From JACPUW01 sp049115495 (GTDB taxonomy: Bacteria; Bacteroidota; Bacteroidia; CAILMK01; JACPUW01), in assembly GCA_049115495.1 (NCBI GenBank), contig JAGDZV010000015.1, forward strand, positions 89,932-153,931: 64,000 nt of DNA, in the 5' to 3' direction. The translations under genes and the position numbers were made by a program. Below, piece by piece: positions 24,588 through 34,497 of the stretch (positions within the stretch are counted from its first letter, which is position 1; the number at the start of each line of letters is the position of its first letter). The notes beneath the pieces are model-generated. The model saw only the letters and a program-made list of their open reading frames with translations. It was not told the DNA's origin and did not search any database.

Positions 24588-27500
24588 ATGAGAATAGCCC
24601 GTTTATTCATTCCCACTTTGCTCTTGTTTTTACTCTCTACAAGTGTAAGCGCTCAAAACCAAGCCAAATGGCACGAGCTTATTAACCAACCCAACGTAAA
24701 CTACAACCAAGTAAAAGCGGCTTTTGAGCGAGAAGTTGCAGGTTTAGGCAAAGAAGAAGCTGAAGCCCATTACAAGCATTTTAATAGATGGTGCATGCGT
24801 GCATTACCTTTCGCTCAGGCAAATGGCGACATTATGAACGCCACCGAAAGAATGAATGCTTTTGAGCAAAATTTGGCTAATAAAAGGTCGGGCGGTGGCA
24901 ACTGGAAAGAGATTGGGCCTTTTACAGCAAAAGACATTTACCGTGGAGTTGGCCGAGTAAACAGCATTGCTTTTCATCCAACCGATTCTAACATTATGTG
25001 GGCTGGAGCACCTTATGGTGGCGTTTGGAAAACTGAAGATTACGGAAATACTTGGAGATGCTTAACTGACCACTTGCCATCTTTTGGGGTTACGGGTTTG
25101 GCTGTGGACCCAACAAATCCTGATATTATTTATGCTGGTACCGGTGACGGTGAAACAGGTAGAAACCCCGGTTTTGGTGTTTGGAAAAGTACTGATGGCG
25201 GGCAAACTTGGGAACAGAAAAACAATAATATGGGCAATGTAATTGTGAATGATATAGTGGTTTATGAAGACAACCCAAATGAAATAATCGCTGCTACTGC
25301 AACGGGTATATTTTGGTCAACCAATGGTGGTGATTCATGGGGTAATGTGCAACAAGTTTCGAGCACACAAATAAATGGCGCCACTGGAGTAAGGGAAATT
25401 AGATTTAAGCCTGATAATCATGATATTGTATATGCGGTAAGTACCAAGCGGTTTTTTAAGAGCGAAAACCGTGGTAGAACTTGGACTACTTCGGTTCCTA
25501 CCCCATTGGCGGGTCAAAAGCTTTCTGTTGCTGTAAGTGCTGCCGAACCCAATTCGGTTTGGCTTATTGACGAAGCTCGGATTTACAAAAGCACAGATGC
25601 CGGTGAAAATATTGAAGTAATATATACTGAAGAAGGTGATAGAAATCTCGGTTCTCAAAGCTGGTATAATACAGCTGGCGACATTTCGCCCATTGACCCT
25701 ACAATTATTTACCAAGGCCATGTACCTACCTATGTTGCAAGAGACAGTATAACCAACTGGACAAGATTACGTGGTATTCACTCTGATGTGCATTTTATTC
25801 GTCATAGCCCTGTAACTGGCAGGCTTTGGGTGGCAGGCGATGGTGGAATAGTGAGCTTAAATGATGATAAATCTTCATTTACAGACCACACCAATATGGG
25901 GGTAGCCGAGATATACGAAATGAGCCAGCACCCTGAGCTAAATGACCACATGCTAAATGGATACCAAGATTGTGGAACCAAATACTACGTAGGTAATGGT
26001 TGGAAAGACCGTGTTGGTGCCGATGGCATGGACTGTGTTTTTGACCCCGACAGTGCTGATATTTATTTTACCACTATTCAATACGGAGATATAAGACGGC
26101 ATATTGGTGGCCCAGAAGGTAGAGTAAGTAACTTTCCTGATCCGCAAGGAAATTCTGAAACCACTAGAGGCCCGTGGGTATCGCCAATTTGGCTCGATAG
26201 AAAAGACCCAAATATTCTTTACACCGCACAGCATTCTATTTACCGCTATAAAAACTGCAGAGAAGACAAACCCAAAAAAGAGAATTGGGAACAAATAGAT
26301 AACGGTCTTTCTGCGCTCAACAGAAGCTTTGAGTATAGTGAGTTGGAACAAAACAAGGCGGCTCCAAGCATATTTTACACGCTTAGAAACCCTAGGAATT
26401 TAAACTCAAATACAAGAACCACAATTTTTAGAACATGGAATATTCATGCAGAAATTCCGATTTGGCAAGATATAACAGATAATCTACCGTCAAATTATCC
26501 GCTACAAGATATTGAGACTTCCGCAACTGATAGCATGCTGTTGTTTGTATGCTCGTTTAGCGGAGACGTTTTACAATCTATAAACGGGGGCGAATCATTT
26601 GTTGAACTATCTGACGGATTACCTGAGTTACCCATATATAGTATTCAATATGACAATGTTACTGGCAACTTGTATGCGGGTACTGAAGTTGGTGTTTATG
26701 TTTTGCCAAAGGGTGAAAGCACTTGGCTAGACTACAGTGAGGGCATGAGTTTATCAGCTCCTGTTTATGAAATAGAAATTTTTTATAACCCTGAAAATCA
26801 TGATAATAGCATGATAAAAGCGGCAACTTTTGGTAGAGGCATGTGGGAAAGTCCGCTGTATGGCACTCAGCCAGACCCTACTTTACCTTTCTATGCCTTT
26901 ATAAAAAGTGACATTTCTTTTTTAGAAGAGCCTGAATTTTTTATTGAAGTTAGTTTTAGAAGAGGTTGGAGCCATATAAATGTAAAAGATTTTGATGCCA
27001 ATAAAATTGAAATAACCAACGCTGAAGTGGTGGAATCAAAAGGCCAGCAAAACGCTTGGTTGGTAAAATGCAAAGCAATTAATGAAGGTGAAATTACTAT
27101 AAAAGTACCATCAGGTATTGCCGAAAGCGAAAGTAATGCCGGCTTGTTTAACATGGAGTCAGAAGAAATTAGCTTTATTAACGTACAAAGCGGTGTTTCT
27201 TTAGGATATGAAGGTCCTGCAGGTTTAGGCAGTTTAGATGATGTTGCTGTTTGGCTTAATGCCAATAGTTTACTCGAAAATTATAATGTTGGCGACGAAG
27301 TAAGCCTTTGGTTTGACGAATTGGGAAATGGCGTTTCAACCGAATTAAAAGATACATTAATAGGGCCAGCCTTAAGTGTTGATACCACTTTATTTAATGG
27401 CAATGCAAGCATACAGTTTACAGAAAACTTGAAAACCGTTTTAATAATAGATAGTGTAGTAACTGGTAAAAATATTAGTGCATTTACAGTAGCGGCTTCA

Positions 27501-28646
27501 AACGACCTATTATATAACGAACATGCATGGCTTGGCAGTAGCAGAACACCAAATGGCTTTATTCTTCATAACTATGAGGATAATAAAAACCTAAGAATGA
27601 TGGCCTATGACTCTAACGAGCAAGTGTTTAGAAGCCCATACTCTTCGGTGGCTGATCCAAGACAGGTTCATCTTTATGGAATGGCCTATAGAGAAAATGT
27701 GTACATATGGAACTATACCGATGAGCAAGAAGGGTTTGAACCCGTAGCCACACCCAAACCAAGATATAGTGAATTTGCCATTGACATACAACTGGGCGCC
27801 GATAGAAACGATAGATTTGGTAGTGGCCGTATTGCAGAGCATATTGTATTTAACGAGGCCTTAATGAAAAGCCATAGAACCATTTTATATAATTATTTAT
27901 CTGAAAAATATGATAGCGACCTAGGAAAGCTTGATCACTTTAACCTGAGCCCACCTTTTAACAACCACATGGCTGGTATTGGCAAAGAAAGTAGTGTTGA
28001 TTTTCATAATGACGCAAAAGGTCCTGGTTTTTTACGTGTAAACAACCCTACAGATTTAAATAATGGTGAATATCTTTTTTGGGCAAGTAACGGAAGATCC
28101 ATTGACGAGTGGGTTCCTACAGATTTAGCCGTAAATAATGACATTGTGTTTGAAAAAAGTGAAATTGAATGGCAGTTTACGCAAACAGGAAGTATAGGGA
28201 GTGTTTCGCTTCTATTTGATAAGAACGACCTAGACCCTATTAACTACAGATACTTTTTAGATGAAAACGGTGCGATTAAACCACTCACTGAAAACAACGG
28301 CTGGTTTGCCACCCAGTCAAAAATTGATAGTGGCACAATTGTTTATTTACTTCGTTTGCCCGTTGAAACTGTATTTAGCACCCCAAAAATTTATCCTACC
28401 ATATTATACCAAACCCAAAAAACGCTAACTATTCAATACGAAGCTTTAGGACAAGCACAAATACAAATTGCTATATATAATAGTAAAGGCCAAAGTATTT
28501 ATGAAGAGGAAAGAAATTTAAATGAATATGATGCAATTGAACAAAATATAGACCTAGAACACCTAATGCTAGGAAAAGGCACCTACATAATCCACATAAA
28601 AGATGAAGAAAACGAGTGGACTCAACGCTTTGTGGTTGTTGATTAA
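24588..28646 (+). CDS. Sortilin/BNR-propeller and LamG-like T9SS exoprotein
   Basis: 1,352 residues from the ATG at 24588; a TTG five codons earlier gives a poorer N-terminus. Signal peptide (LLLFLLSTSVSAQ). Residues about 95-720 hold VPS10/sortilin-type propeller repeats with Asp-box motifs (KTEDYGNTW, KSTDGGQTWEQ, STNGGDSWGN, KSENRGRTWTT, QSINGGESF). Residues about 880-1105 form a concanavalin/LamG-like domain (LDDVAVWLNANSL to HRTILYNYLSEKYD) seen in Bacteroidota exoproteins. The end from about 1267 is a type A T9SS sorting tail (KIYPTILYQTQKTLTIQYEA to RFVVVD), here without the usual Pro-Asn-Pro. Likely secreted and surface-attached; ligand or glycosidase activity is unknown. The 3' end overlaps the convergent LytTR gene by 4 bases. 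Confidence 0.83.
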   Translation: MRIARLFIPTLLLFLLSTSVSAQNQAKWHELINQPNVNYNQVKAAFEREVAGLGKEEAEAHYKHFNRWCMRALPFAQANGDIMNATERMNAFEQNLANKRSGGGNWKEIGPFTAKDIYRGVGRVNSIAFHPTDSNIMWAGAPYGGVWKTEDYGNTWRCLTDHLPSFGVTGLAVDPTNPDIIYAGTGDGETGRNPGFGVWKSTDGGQTWEQKNNNMGNVIVNDIVVYEDNPNEIIAATATGIFWSTNGGDSWGNVQQVSSTQINGATGVREIRFKPDNHDIVYAVSTKRFFKSENRGRTWTTSVPTPLAGQKLSVAVSAAEPNSVWLIDEARIYKSTDAGENIEVIYTEEGDRNLGSQSWYNTAGDISPIDPTIIYQGHVPTYVARDSITNWTRLRGIHSDVHFIRHSPVTGRLWVAGDGGIVSLNDDKSSFTDHTNMGVAEIYEMSQHPELNDHMLNGYQDCGTKYYVGNGWKDRVGADGMDCVFDPDSADIYFTTIQYGDIRRHIGGPEGRVSNFPDPQGNSETTRGPWVSPIWLDRKDPNILYTAQHSIYRYKNCREDKPKKENWEQIDNGLSALNRSFEYSELEQNKAAPSIFYTLRNPRNLNSNTRTTIFRTWNIHAEIPIWQDITDNLPSNYPLQDIETSATDSMLLFVCSFSGDVLQSINGGESFVELSDGLPELPIYSIQYDNVTGNLYAGTEVGVYVLPKGESTWLDYSEGMSLSAPVYEIEIFYNPENHDNSMIKAATFGRGMWESPLYGTQPDPTLPFYAFIKSDISFLEEPEFFIEVSFRRGWSHINVKDFDANKIEITNAEVVESKGQQNAWLVKCKAINEGEITIKVPSGIAESESNAGLFNMESEEISFINVQSGVSLGYEGPAGLGSLDDVAVWLNANSLLENYNVGDEVSLWFDELGNGVSTELKDTLIGPALSVDTTLFNGNASIQFTENLKTVLIIDSVVTGKNISAFTVAASNDLLYNEHAWLGSSRTPNGFILHNYEDNKNLRMMAYDSNEQVFRSPYSSVADPRQVHLYGMAYRENVYIWNYTDEQEGFEPVATPKPRYSEFAIDIQLGADRNDRFGSGRIAEHIVFNEALMKSHRTILYNYLSEKYDSDLGKLDHFNLSPPFNNHMAGIGKESSVDFHNDAKGPGFLRVNNPTDLNNGEYLFWASNGRSIDEWVPTDLAVNNDIVFEKSEIEWQFTQTGSIGSVSLLFDKNDLDPINYRYFLDENGAIKPLTENNGWFATQSKIDSGTIVYLLRLPVETVFSTPKIYPTILYQTQKTLTIQYEALGQAQIQIAIYNSKGQSIYEEERNLNEYDAIEQNIDLEHLMLGKGTYIIHIKDEENEWTQRFVVVD

Positions 28647-29386
28647 GACATTAAAGTTTTAAATGCCGCCAGCATTTCCTCTTTCTTATCTTTTGAGAAA
28701 TAAACAATGTCGCCGTTAATCATTTCAATATGCCCACCTTCAGATTTATAATACTGTTTTATGTGATTTAGATTTACAAAGTAAGACCGGTGAATTCTCA
28801 TAAAATGCGGATGATCAATTAATTTCTCAAACTCTTTTAGCGTTTTGCTTACAAGAATGGTTTTGTTTTCTATTAAATAAATATTTGTGTAAGAAGACTC
28901 AGCCTTTAGGTACAATATCTCTTCTGGTTTTACAAACAACAACCCATCAGCTACTGGCAATGCAATTTTCGCAATCTTGTTGCCTTTAAGATTCTCTTTT
29001 AGTGTATCAATTTTTTCATTAATCTGAGCTGCCTTTTTGGCTCTAACTTTATTAACAGCTTTAACTAGCTGGTCTATTTGAATAGGTTTTAGAAGATAAT
29101 CAATTGCCGATACTTCAAAGGCCTTTAAGGCATGTTCGCTATAAGCCGTTGTAAAAATGATATCGAAGTCGATTTCATCAAAAAAATCTAATAACTGAAA
29201 GCCTGAATAGCCAGGCATTTCTATATCAAGAAATACTACATCTGGGTATTCTTTATTTATTGCCTTAACACCAGAAGGAACATCATCAGCCACACCAACA
29301 ACATCTACATCTTCGCAGTTTTGGTCTATAAGTGCTTCTAATATTCGCCGCGCTTTGCCTTCGTCATCAATAATTATTGCTCTCAT
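28643..29386 (-). CDS. LytTR-family response regulator
   Basis: 247 residues: a receiver domain (1-120) with acidic pocket Asp7/Asp8, phospho-acceptor Asp54 (DVVFLDIEMPG), Thr in FTTAYSEHA and Lys in YLLKPI; then a LytTR DNA-binding domain (about 140-245) with FMRIHRSYFVNLNHIKQYYK region residues typical of the family. It should act as the transcriptional output of the adjacent LytS-type kinase, which ends 5 bases upstream. Its targets are not known; promoters of the neighbouring exoprotein genes are the obvious first candidates. Confidence 0.95.
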   Translation of the reverse strand: MRAIIIDDEGKARRILEALIDQNCEDVDVVGVADDVPSGVKAINKEYPDVVFLDIEMPGYSGFQLLDFFDEIDFDIIFTTAYSEHALKAFEVSAIDYLLKPIQIDQLVKAVNKVRAKKAAQINEKIDTLKENLKGNKIAKIALPVADGLLFVKPEEILYLKAESSYTNIYLIENKTILVSKTLKEFEKLIDHPHFMRIHRSYFVNLNHIKQYYKSEGGHIEMINGDIVYFSKDKKEEMLAAFKTLMS

Positions 29387-29391
29387 TTTTT

Positions 29392-32343
29392 TTAAATATT
29401 TATTGGAATATGCAAGACCACTTTGGTTCCAATTGCATTATCATATTCATTTTTTAAATCAAAAACTTCTGTTACAATGGTTTTACCACTTTCAATGTTC
29501 AAGAGCTCTAATCTTTTTTGATTAGCTCCCGTGGCAAAAGATCGGTGCTTTTTATGCCTTTGTGCATTTATGGCCTCAGCAACATCTCTACCCACGCCAT
29601 TATCTTCAATTACTACTAGTAATTCATTTTGGTCATCTATAATCTCAAAGTCAACATTAAGTTTTCTATTTGCTTTTTTGTGTAGCAAGCCATGCTTTAT
29701 AGCGTTTTCTACATATGGCTGAATAAGCATTGAAGGAATTTCAACCGCTTGGGGGTTTATGCTTGCACCCACAGTTAGCTTGTACTCAAAACTATCTTCA
29801 AAACGCAAGCCCTCCAATTCAAGATAAAGCTTTAAAACCTTAAGCTCATCTTGTAAAGAACACATTCTTGAGTTGCTAAGCTCAAGGGTAATTCTCATTA
29901 AATCGGCAAACTTTCCTAAAAACCGGTTGGCTTCACGTGTATTATTTAGCAGAATAAATTCTTGAATAGAGTTTAAAGCATTAAAAATAAAGTGTGGGTT
30001 TAATTGTGATTTTAAAGATGCCAGCTGACTTTCTCGTAGCTCTTGCTCAAGTTTGGCCTTTTCTAGTTCTACCCTTCCCTTTAGCTGTTCTACTTCTGTT
30101 TTTCTTCTAATAAATCTTATTCGTGAAACTGATACTAAAACGGTAAGAATAATAAATGAAACGATGAGAAAGACATAAAATATTACCGACATGTAAAACG
30201 GCTTTTCAACTGAAAAAGAAAACGTGGCAGGCGATTTACTTTGCATGCCATCTTCATTAATTGCAAAAACCTGAAATTCATAATCTCCCGGCTGCAATGC
30301 GTAATGGGTAATGTTATTATTGTTTCCCGATTTGTATTGCCAACTAGAATCTAGCCCTATGGTTCTGTATTTGTACTTAAAACTGCCTCTACTCTTAAAT
30401 GAAAGTCCGGTAAAACTCAAGTTTACGGTCTTATGGTTAAAAGAAATCTGACTGCCATTCTCTATTTGCTCATTATTTGAACCAACAGTTGCTTTAGTAA
30501 AGAACACATTAGGTTCAAGGCTGTTAATAGGGTTAATCTCAACTGGGAAAGTATTTAGTTTTTTTGCAGTAGCTACCCATATTCTATTTTTTACAATGAT
30601 TATGTCTGTAATTTCATTAGACGACAAACCATCAAACCTGGTAAAGTTTTGAAAGATTTTTTCTTCCTTAATAAACTTTTGCAACCCTCTATTGGTAGCA
30701 ACCCAAACTCCTTTATTAGACTCTTCTATGTCATTAATATTATTACTCAAAAGCCCGTTTTTTGTGGTGTAATGTGCTACCACCTTATTATCCCTAATAA
30801 TATATAAACCTTGACCAATGGTACCAACCCATAAATCACCGTTTTGTAGCAGCTTTATTGAGTTTGCAAATATTGATTCAGACTTATTTTTTACTTCAAA
30901 AAAACTGTGCGGGTTATTTAAGTTATGTATAAACAACCCATCTGCATACCCTACTATCCAACTTGATTTCAAGGTATCTAACTCTGATGCCCTTGCTCTA
31001 ACATTTCTAAAGTGTTCTGATTTAACTGAATCTATGCGTAAATGTCCTATTGTGTAATTTGAGCGCATTGAACCAACACCTGATGCAAAAAATAATCTAT
31101 TCTTATAAAAATGAACTTCTTTAGGCGTGCTTGCATGGTAATAGGCAGTTTGCACATTATCACTAGCGCGGTATTGGTTGTTTCCTAATAAATAGCTCTG
31201 GTTTTTTAACTGGGTAATTGACGTAATTTCAAATTTTGATTTCGGTTTAATCTGTTTAAACCCCTTCGAATAGCTCCCCTTAAATGTTTCTCCTGTACTT
31301 GTGCAAAAGAGCATTCCGTTTTTTGACTCTGATATAACAGAAATTGGAGGATTTACCGAAACTGCACTTTCTATATTAAAGGACTCTATCTTACTATTTG
31401 GTATTACATGTATTCCATTCCTAAATGTTGTGGTCCAAATAGACTTTTCATAATCTTTGTAAATACAAGTTACATAATGACTTGTATTAAAATTCTTGAT
31501 CAATTTTAGTTTTTTACTGCCAGCATTTGATCTATAAACAAATATTCCTAATGAAGACCCTAGCCAAAATGTTGAATCGTCTTCTTGAAAAAAACATAAT
31601 AGTTGAAAGTTTTCATCTTCAGGATAAACACCTTCAAAAATTTGTCTTCCTTGTTTTATTAAAAATCTATCGTTATTGTAATCGCCAAAAAGCAATTGTC
31701 CGTTATAGCTGTTAAAATGTTTAAAACCCTTACCAATGTAGTTTCTTGAAACCTGTAATGGCTTTTTAGCTTCTAACCTTTTAGTGGCTGGGTTAAAACC
31801 AAAAACTGTATCTCTATAATAAATGGCTATTCCAAATTTGCCTTTCATAAGAAATGGAGACCATAATGGTCCAATTTCAAAGGCTTGATGCTCATTTGTA
31901 TTTAAATTGAAGTTGTGTAAGGTTTTGGTAATGTTTGATGAAATCCATAGCCCGTTTTGATCAATTTTAAATGATGAAAAGCGTTTTACATCAACTTTGT
32001 GGTGTCTAACAAATTCTTTTGTAACCCCATTTTCGACATAAAAAATTTGATCTGAAAAGTTTTGACACCATACCCTGTTCAGGCTATCGATAATCAAATT
32101 ACCTACAGCCGTTGCTTTTGACGTTTCGCTCGAGTAATTTTCAAACTTTACACCATCATATTTAAACAGGCCCGCCTCAGTAGCTAACCAAAAAAATCCG
32201 TCTTGGTCTTGCGCTACATCATAAACCAACATACTAGGCAAACCGTTTTCATCTGTCAACTGCCAAGAACTAGGCACTTGGGCAAATAAACCTTTACCAA
32301 GCAGGTAAGTAAAAGCCACAATTAAAATTCTCAAATAGCTCAC
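29392..32343 (-). CDS. Two-component propeller sensor histidine kinase (LytS/His_kinase type)
   Basis: 983 residues; GTG start at 32343 with no in-frame ATG upstream. A signal peptide (LIVAFTYLLGKGLFAQ) leads into a periplasmic two-component-regulator propeller region (about 25-610; units such as DQDGFFWLATEAGLFKYDG, NGDLWVGTIGQGLYII, NKGVWVATNRGLQKF), a Y_Y_Y immunoglobulin-like domain (about 640-705, ending GDYEFQVFAINEDG) and one membrane helix near 720-745. The cytoplasmic part has a coiled linker, the His_kinase motif QLNPHFIFNALNSIQEF (phospho-acceptor His near 785) and an HATPase domain (QPYVENAIKHGL, EDNGVGRD). Hybrid propeller sensors of this build often detect glycans in Bacteroidota; the ligand is unknown. 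Paired with the LytTR regulator 5 bases downstream. Confidence 0.94.
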   Translation of the reverse strand: MSYLRILIVAFTYLLGKGLFAQVPSSWQLTDENGLPSMLVYDVAQDQDGFFWLATEAGLFKYDGVKFENYSSETSKATAVGNLIIDSLNRVWCQNFSDQIFYVENGVTKEFVRHHKVDVKRFSSFKIDQNGLWISSNITKTLHNFNLNTNEHQAFEIGPLWSPFLMKGKFGIAIYYRDTVFGFNPATKRLEAKKPLQVSRNYIGKGFKHFNSYNGQLLFGDYNNDRFLIKQGRQIFEGVYPEDENFQLLCFFQEDDSTFWLGSSLGIFVYRSNAGSKKLKLIKNFNTSHYVTCIYKDYEKSIWTTTFRNGIHVIPNSKIESFNIESAVSVNPPISVISESKNGMLFCTSTGETFKGSYSKGFKQIKPKSKFEITSITQLKNQSYLLGNNQYRASDNVQTAYYHASTPKEVHFYKNRLFFASGVGSMRSNYTIGHLRIDSVKSEHFRNVRARASELDTLKSSWIVGYADGLFIHNLNNPHSFFEVKNKSESIFANSIKLLQNGDLWVGTIGQGLYIIRDNKVVAHYTTKNGLLSNNINDIEESNKGVWVATNRGLQKFIKEEKIFQNFTRFDGLSSNEITDIIIVKNRIWVATAKKLNTFPVEINPINSLEPNVFFTKATVGSNNEQIENGSQISFNHKTVNLSFTGLSFKSRGSFKYKYRTIGLDSSWQYKSGNNNNITHYALQPGDYEFQVFAINEDGMQSKSPATFSFSVEKPFYMSVIFYVFLIVSFIILTVLVSVSRIRFIRRKTEVEQLKGRVELEKAKLEQELRESQLASLKSQLNPHFIFNALNSIQEFILLNNTREANRFLGKFADLMRITLELSNSRMCSLQDELKVLKLYLELEGLRFEDSFEYKLTVGASINPQAVEIPSMLIQPYVENAIKHGLLHKKANRKLNVDFEIIDDQNELLVVIEDNGVGRDVAEAINAQRHKKHRSFATGANQKRLELLNIESGKTIVTEVFDLKNEYDNAIGTKVVLHIPINI

Positions 32344-32363
32344 TTGGGTATGACTCTTGTCAT

Positions 32364-32393
32364 TTTGTTGCTAATATCGTTTGAATATATTTG
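32364..32393 (+). promoter_or_regulatory. Candidate promoter for the paaD-lipoprotein pair
   Basis: TATATTTG (32386-32393) matches TAnnTTTG, with TTTG at 32364-32367 and an 18-base spacer. The ATG of the paaD-like gene is 84 bases further on. Confidence 0.48.
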
Positions 32394-32477
32394 AGCTTTA
32401 TAATGTTAGTTGCAAAAAGTGTATTTGAACCTGTGAAGCACTTGCATTGTTAAGTGAGATATTAAGAAAAGCATCGA

Positions 32478-32978
32478 ATGGAACAGCAAATAGTTGAACT
32501 TAATGAAAACTCAATTCTTGAAGCCCTAAAGGATGTAAAAGACCCTGAAATACCAACGGTAAGCTTGGTTGACCTTGGTTTAATTACCAAAATTGATATC
32601 TCAACAGCAGATGATGTTAAGGTAAGTATGATTCCAACGTTTTCGGGCTGCCCAGCGCTGGCTGTTATGAAAGATGAAGTGAAAAAGCGTGTAGAACAAA
32701 TGGGGGTAAGTAATGTTACAGTTGAAATTGATAATCAAGTAGCTTGGAACACCAATATGATTACCGAGCAGGGCTTAAAAGATATTGAAAAAATAGGCCT
32801 TTCATCGCCAAAAAAATATTGTGGTGAATTAAATCTTGAGGCGCCCCCTGCTGCTACATGTCCAAGGTGTAAAAGTGAAAAAACTGCCCAAATAAGCCCT
32901 TTTGGTCCAACATTATGTAGAGCTGTTTACTACTGTAATGATTGTGAAGAAACCTTTGAACAATTTAAACCTGTTTAG
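32478..32978 (+). CDS. paaD: PaaD-like protein (MIP18/DUF59 plus zinc ribbon)
   Basis: 166 residues. The first 100 form a MIP18/DUF59 domain (EALKDVKDPEIPTVSLVDLG, FSGCPALAVMKDEV; Cys58 is the conserved Cys), and the end carries a zinc-ribbon-like segment with Cys128, Cys131, Cys153 and Cys156 (TCPRC, YCNDC). This two-part build is that of PaaD (PaaJ), a maturation-type subunit encoded with the PaaABCE phenylacetyl-CoA epoxidase. Here no paaA, B, C or E gene is nearby. It may support a paa cluster elsewhere or have another iron-sulfur or metal-cluster assembly role, as for other MIP18 proteins. A lipoprotein gene follows with a TAGTG stop-start overlap. Confidence 0.8.
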   Translation: MEQQIVELNENSILEALKDVKDPEIPTVSLVDLGLITKIDISTADDVKVSMIPTFSGCPALAVMKDEVKKRVEQMGVSNVTVEIDNQVAWNTNMITEQGLKDIEKIGLSSPKKYCGELNLEAPPAATCPRCKSEKTAQISPFGPTLCRAVYYCNDCEETFEQFKPV

Positions 32979-33565
32979 TGAAGAATAGTATCTACTTCAT
33001 TCTATTGGTAGCGTTGGTTGGTTGTAGTCCTACCCGATATTTAAAAAGGGCCAAGGCGTTTATTACCATGGTTCCACCAATAGAGATTATAAGTCATAGC
33101 CCCAACCCTGATCCTTCTACCATGGATCCCATGTATTATTATGACTACTTTGCTAACACCATATCAAATGCCCTAAATGAAAAAGGCCTTAATACAATTG
33201 TAGATTTTCCTGGAATGGAAAGAAATAGCAGCGAACCCAACCATTTATCAATTGAAATAGGCATGGTTCATATCGAAGACCTACGTATGATGGGCATGGT
33301 GCCAAATGCTCTACCGGCTGAGAATCCAGGTCAAAATATGATTAAGCTCACACTAATTGGTGGGTTTAGTAGTGTAGATAAAAAGGGAAATTCAATTTCA
33401 GAAGGAACTAATATTCAGCTTGAAATGGGGGCTGAAACAATTGCTCAAATGTTTGAAAAAGACCCAAATACTGACGCTTTGAAACAACTACTCAATACGG
33501 CCGCCAAAGACTACAGTGAAGAAATAATGCCTCTTATTTTAAAACATTTAAAAGCTAATGGGTAG
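32978..33565 (+). CDS. Hypothetical lipoprotein
   Basis: 195 residues. The start is GTG at 32978, overlapping the last base of the paaD-like stop codon (TAGTG), which implies translational coupling. Lipobox LVALVGC, lipid Cys16. The mature part looks like an alpha/beta domain (YYDYFANTISNALNEKGLN, HLSIEIGMVHIEDLRMMGM, VDKKGNSISEGTNIQLEMG), reminiscent of small periplasmic lipoproteins of the DUF4136 type in general outline only. No function can be given. Pairing a cytoplasmic PaaD-like protein with an envelope lipoprotein is unexpected and may simply reflect shared transcription. Confidence 0.72.
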   Translation: MKNSIYFILLVALVGCSPTRYLKRAKAFITMVPPIEIISHSPNPDPSTMDPMYYYDYFANTISNALNEKGLNTIVDFPGMERNSSEPNHLSIEIGMVHIEDLRMMGMVPNALPAENPGQNMIKLTLIGGFSSVDKKGNSISEGTNIQLEMGAETIAQMFEKDPNTDALKQLLNTAAKDYSEEIMPLILKHLKANG

Positions 33566-33600
33566 TTAATATACCCTTTTCTAGTCTTTGCTTCCGCTGT

Positions 33601-33642
33601 AGCTCAGCCAAAAACTCTAATAAAGACCTGAGTTCTTTTTTT
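33601..33642 (+). terminator. Likely terminator after the paaD-lipoprotein pair
   Basis: AGCTCAG (33601-33607) can pair with CTGAGTT (33628-33634, one G-T pair), followed by CTTTTTTT. It lies 36 bases after the lipoprotein stop. Confidence 0.5.
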
Positions 33643-33747
33643 ATTAATATATTATAGAAAAGCAACTTTACTTGAATAACAATTTTAAACCACTAGAACA
33701 CTTGCTTGCTATTCACTTTTTTACAAAAAACCTACAAAGTTTATAAC

Positions 33748-34497
33748 CTAATCTTGTCTAGACTGCACAAGCAGAGTTTTACTCTTGGTTTCAAAAGCTA
33801 AAAGGTTACCCTTATTTGGCATGTTTTCTATCATTATGCCATTATCCAATGCCACAAACTTATCTCTATCGGGGTTGGCAACAACATCTTGAATAAAATC
33901 AAGGCTCAGCGGCGTATGACCATGAACTACTTTTCTGTCGTTTGTTTTGTCAAAGTCAACTTTAAAATCTCTAATCCACATCATCGATTGAGCATCGGTA
34001 AAAGGATTTTCTTTGCTAAAATCAAACCCAGCATGCACATATAAGAACTCTTCATCTTCAACATAGTGGTACATCGATTCTATAAATTCAAAATATTTTG
34101 GGTCAACTTCAACCATCTTGCGTGCATTAAAACTCTTCATGGTAGCCTCACCCCCCATATTTAGCCAACTCTTTTTAATGGCATCTCTTTTCATAAAACG
34201 CATAAAACCTGAGTTGTTTTGCTCTTCTAAGTGGCTCTTGAGCATAAGGTCATCATGATTGCCCCTTATGCAAATAATATCTAAACCTTGTCGCTGTAAT
34301 TCAATAACAAAGTCGAAAACACCTTTTACATCGGGTCCTCTATCTACCAAATCGCCTAGTAGAACTATTCTATCCTCGGCTTGAAGGTTAAGCTTTTGTA
34401 CAAGCGTTTTAAGTGTGTTTACATAGCCATGTACATCACCAATTGCCCAGGTTTTCCCGCTATTTGGTACTAGAAGTTTATGTTTTACTTCGCTCAT
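33748..34497 (-). CDS. PPP-family serine/threonine phosphatase-like metallophosphoesterase
   Basis: 249 residues, cytoplasmic. The order of metal-binding motifs is GDVHG (20-24), GDLVDRG (48-54), RGNHDD (78-83), YVHAGFD and VHGHTPL, as in bacterial PPP phosphatases such as PrpA/PrpB and lambda phosphatase. It should hydrolyse phosphoesters with two metal ions, on protein Ser/Thr/Tyr or on nucleotides such as Ap4A; substrate choice cannot be read here. Its ATG shares the A of the upstream DUF2797 gene's TAA (TAATG), so the two genes are translationally coupled. Confidence 0.9.
   Translation of the reverse strand: MSEVKHKLLVPNSGKTWAIGDVHGYVNTLKTLVQKLNLQAEDRIVLLGDLVDRGPDVKGVFDFVIELQRQGLDIICIRGNHDDLMLKSHLEEQNNSGFMRFMKRDAIKKSWLNMGGEATMKSFNARKMVEVDPKYFEFIESMYHYVEDEEFLYVHAGFDFSKENPFTDAQSMMWIRDFKVDFDKTNDRKVVHGHTPLSLDFIQDVVANPDRDKFVALDNGIMIENMPNKGNLLAFETKSKTLLVQSRQD

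Noticed and set aside
33590..33612. GCTGTAGCTCAG string resembling a tRNA D-arm
   Set aside because: No acceptor, anticodon or T-arm follows; the stretch is better explained as part of the terminator after the lipoprotein gene.
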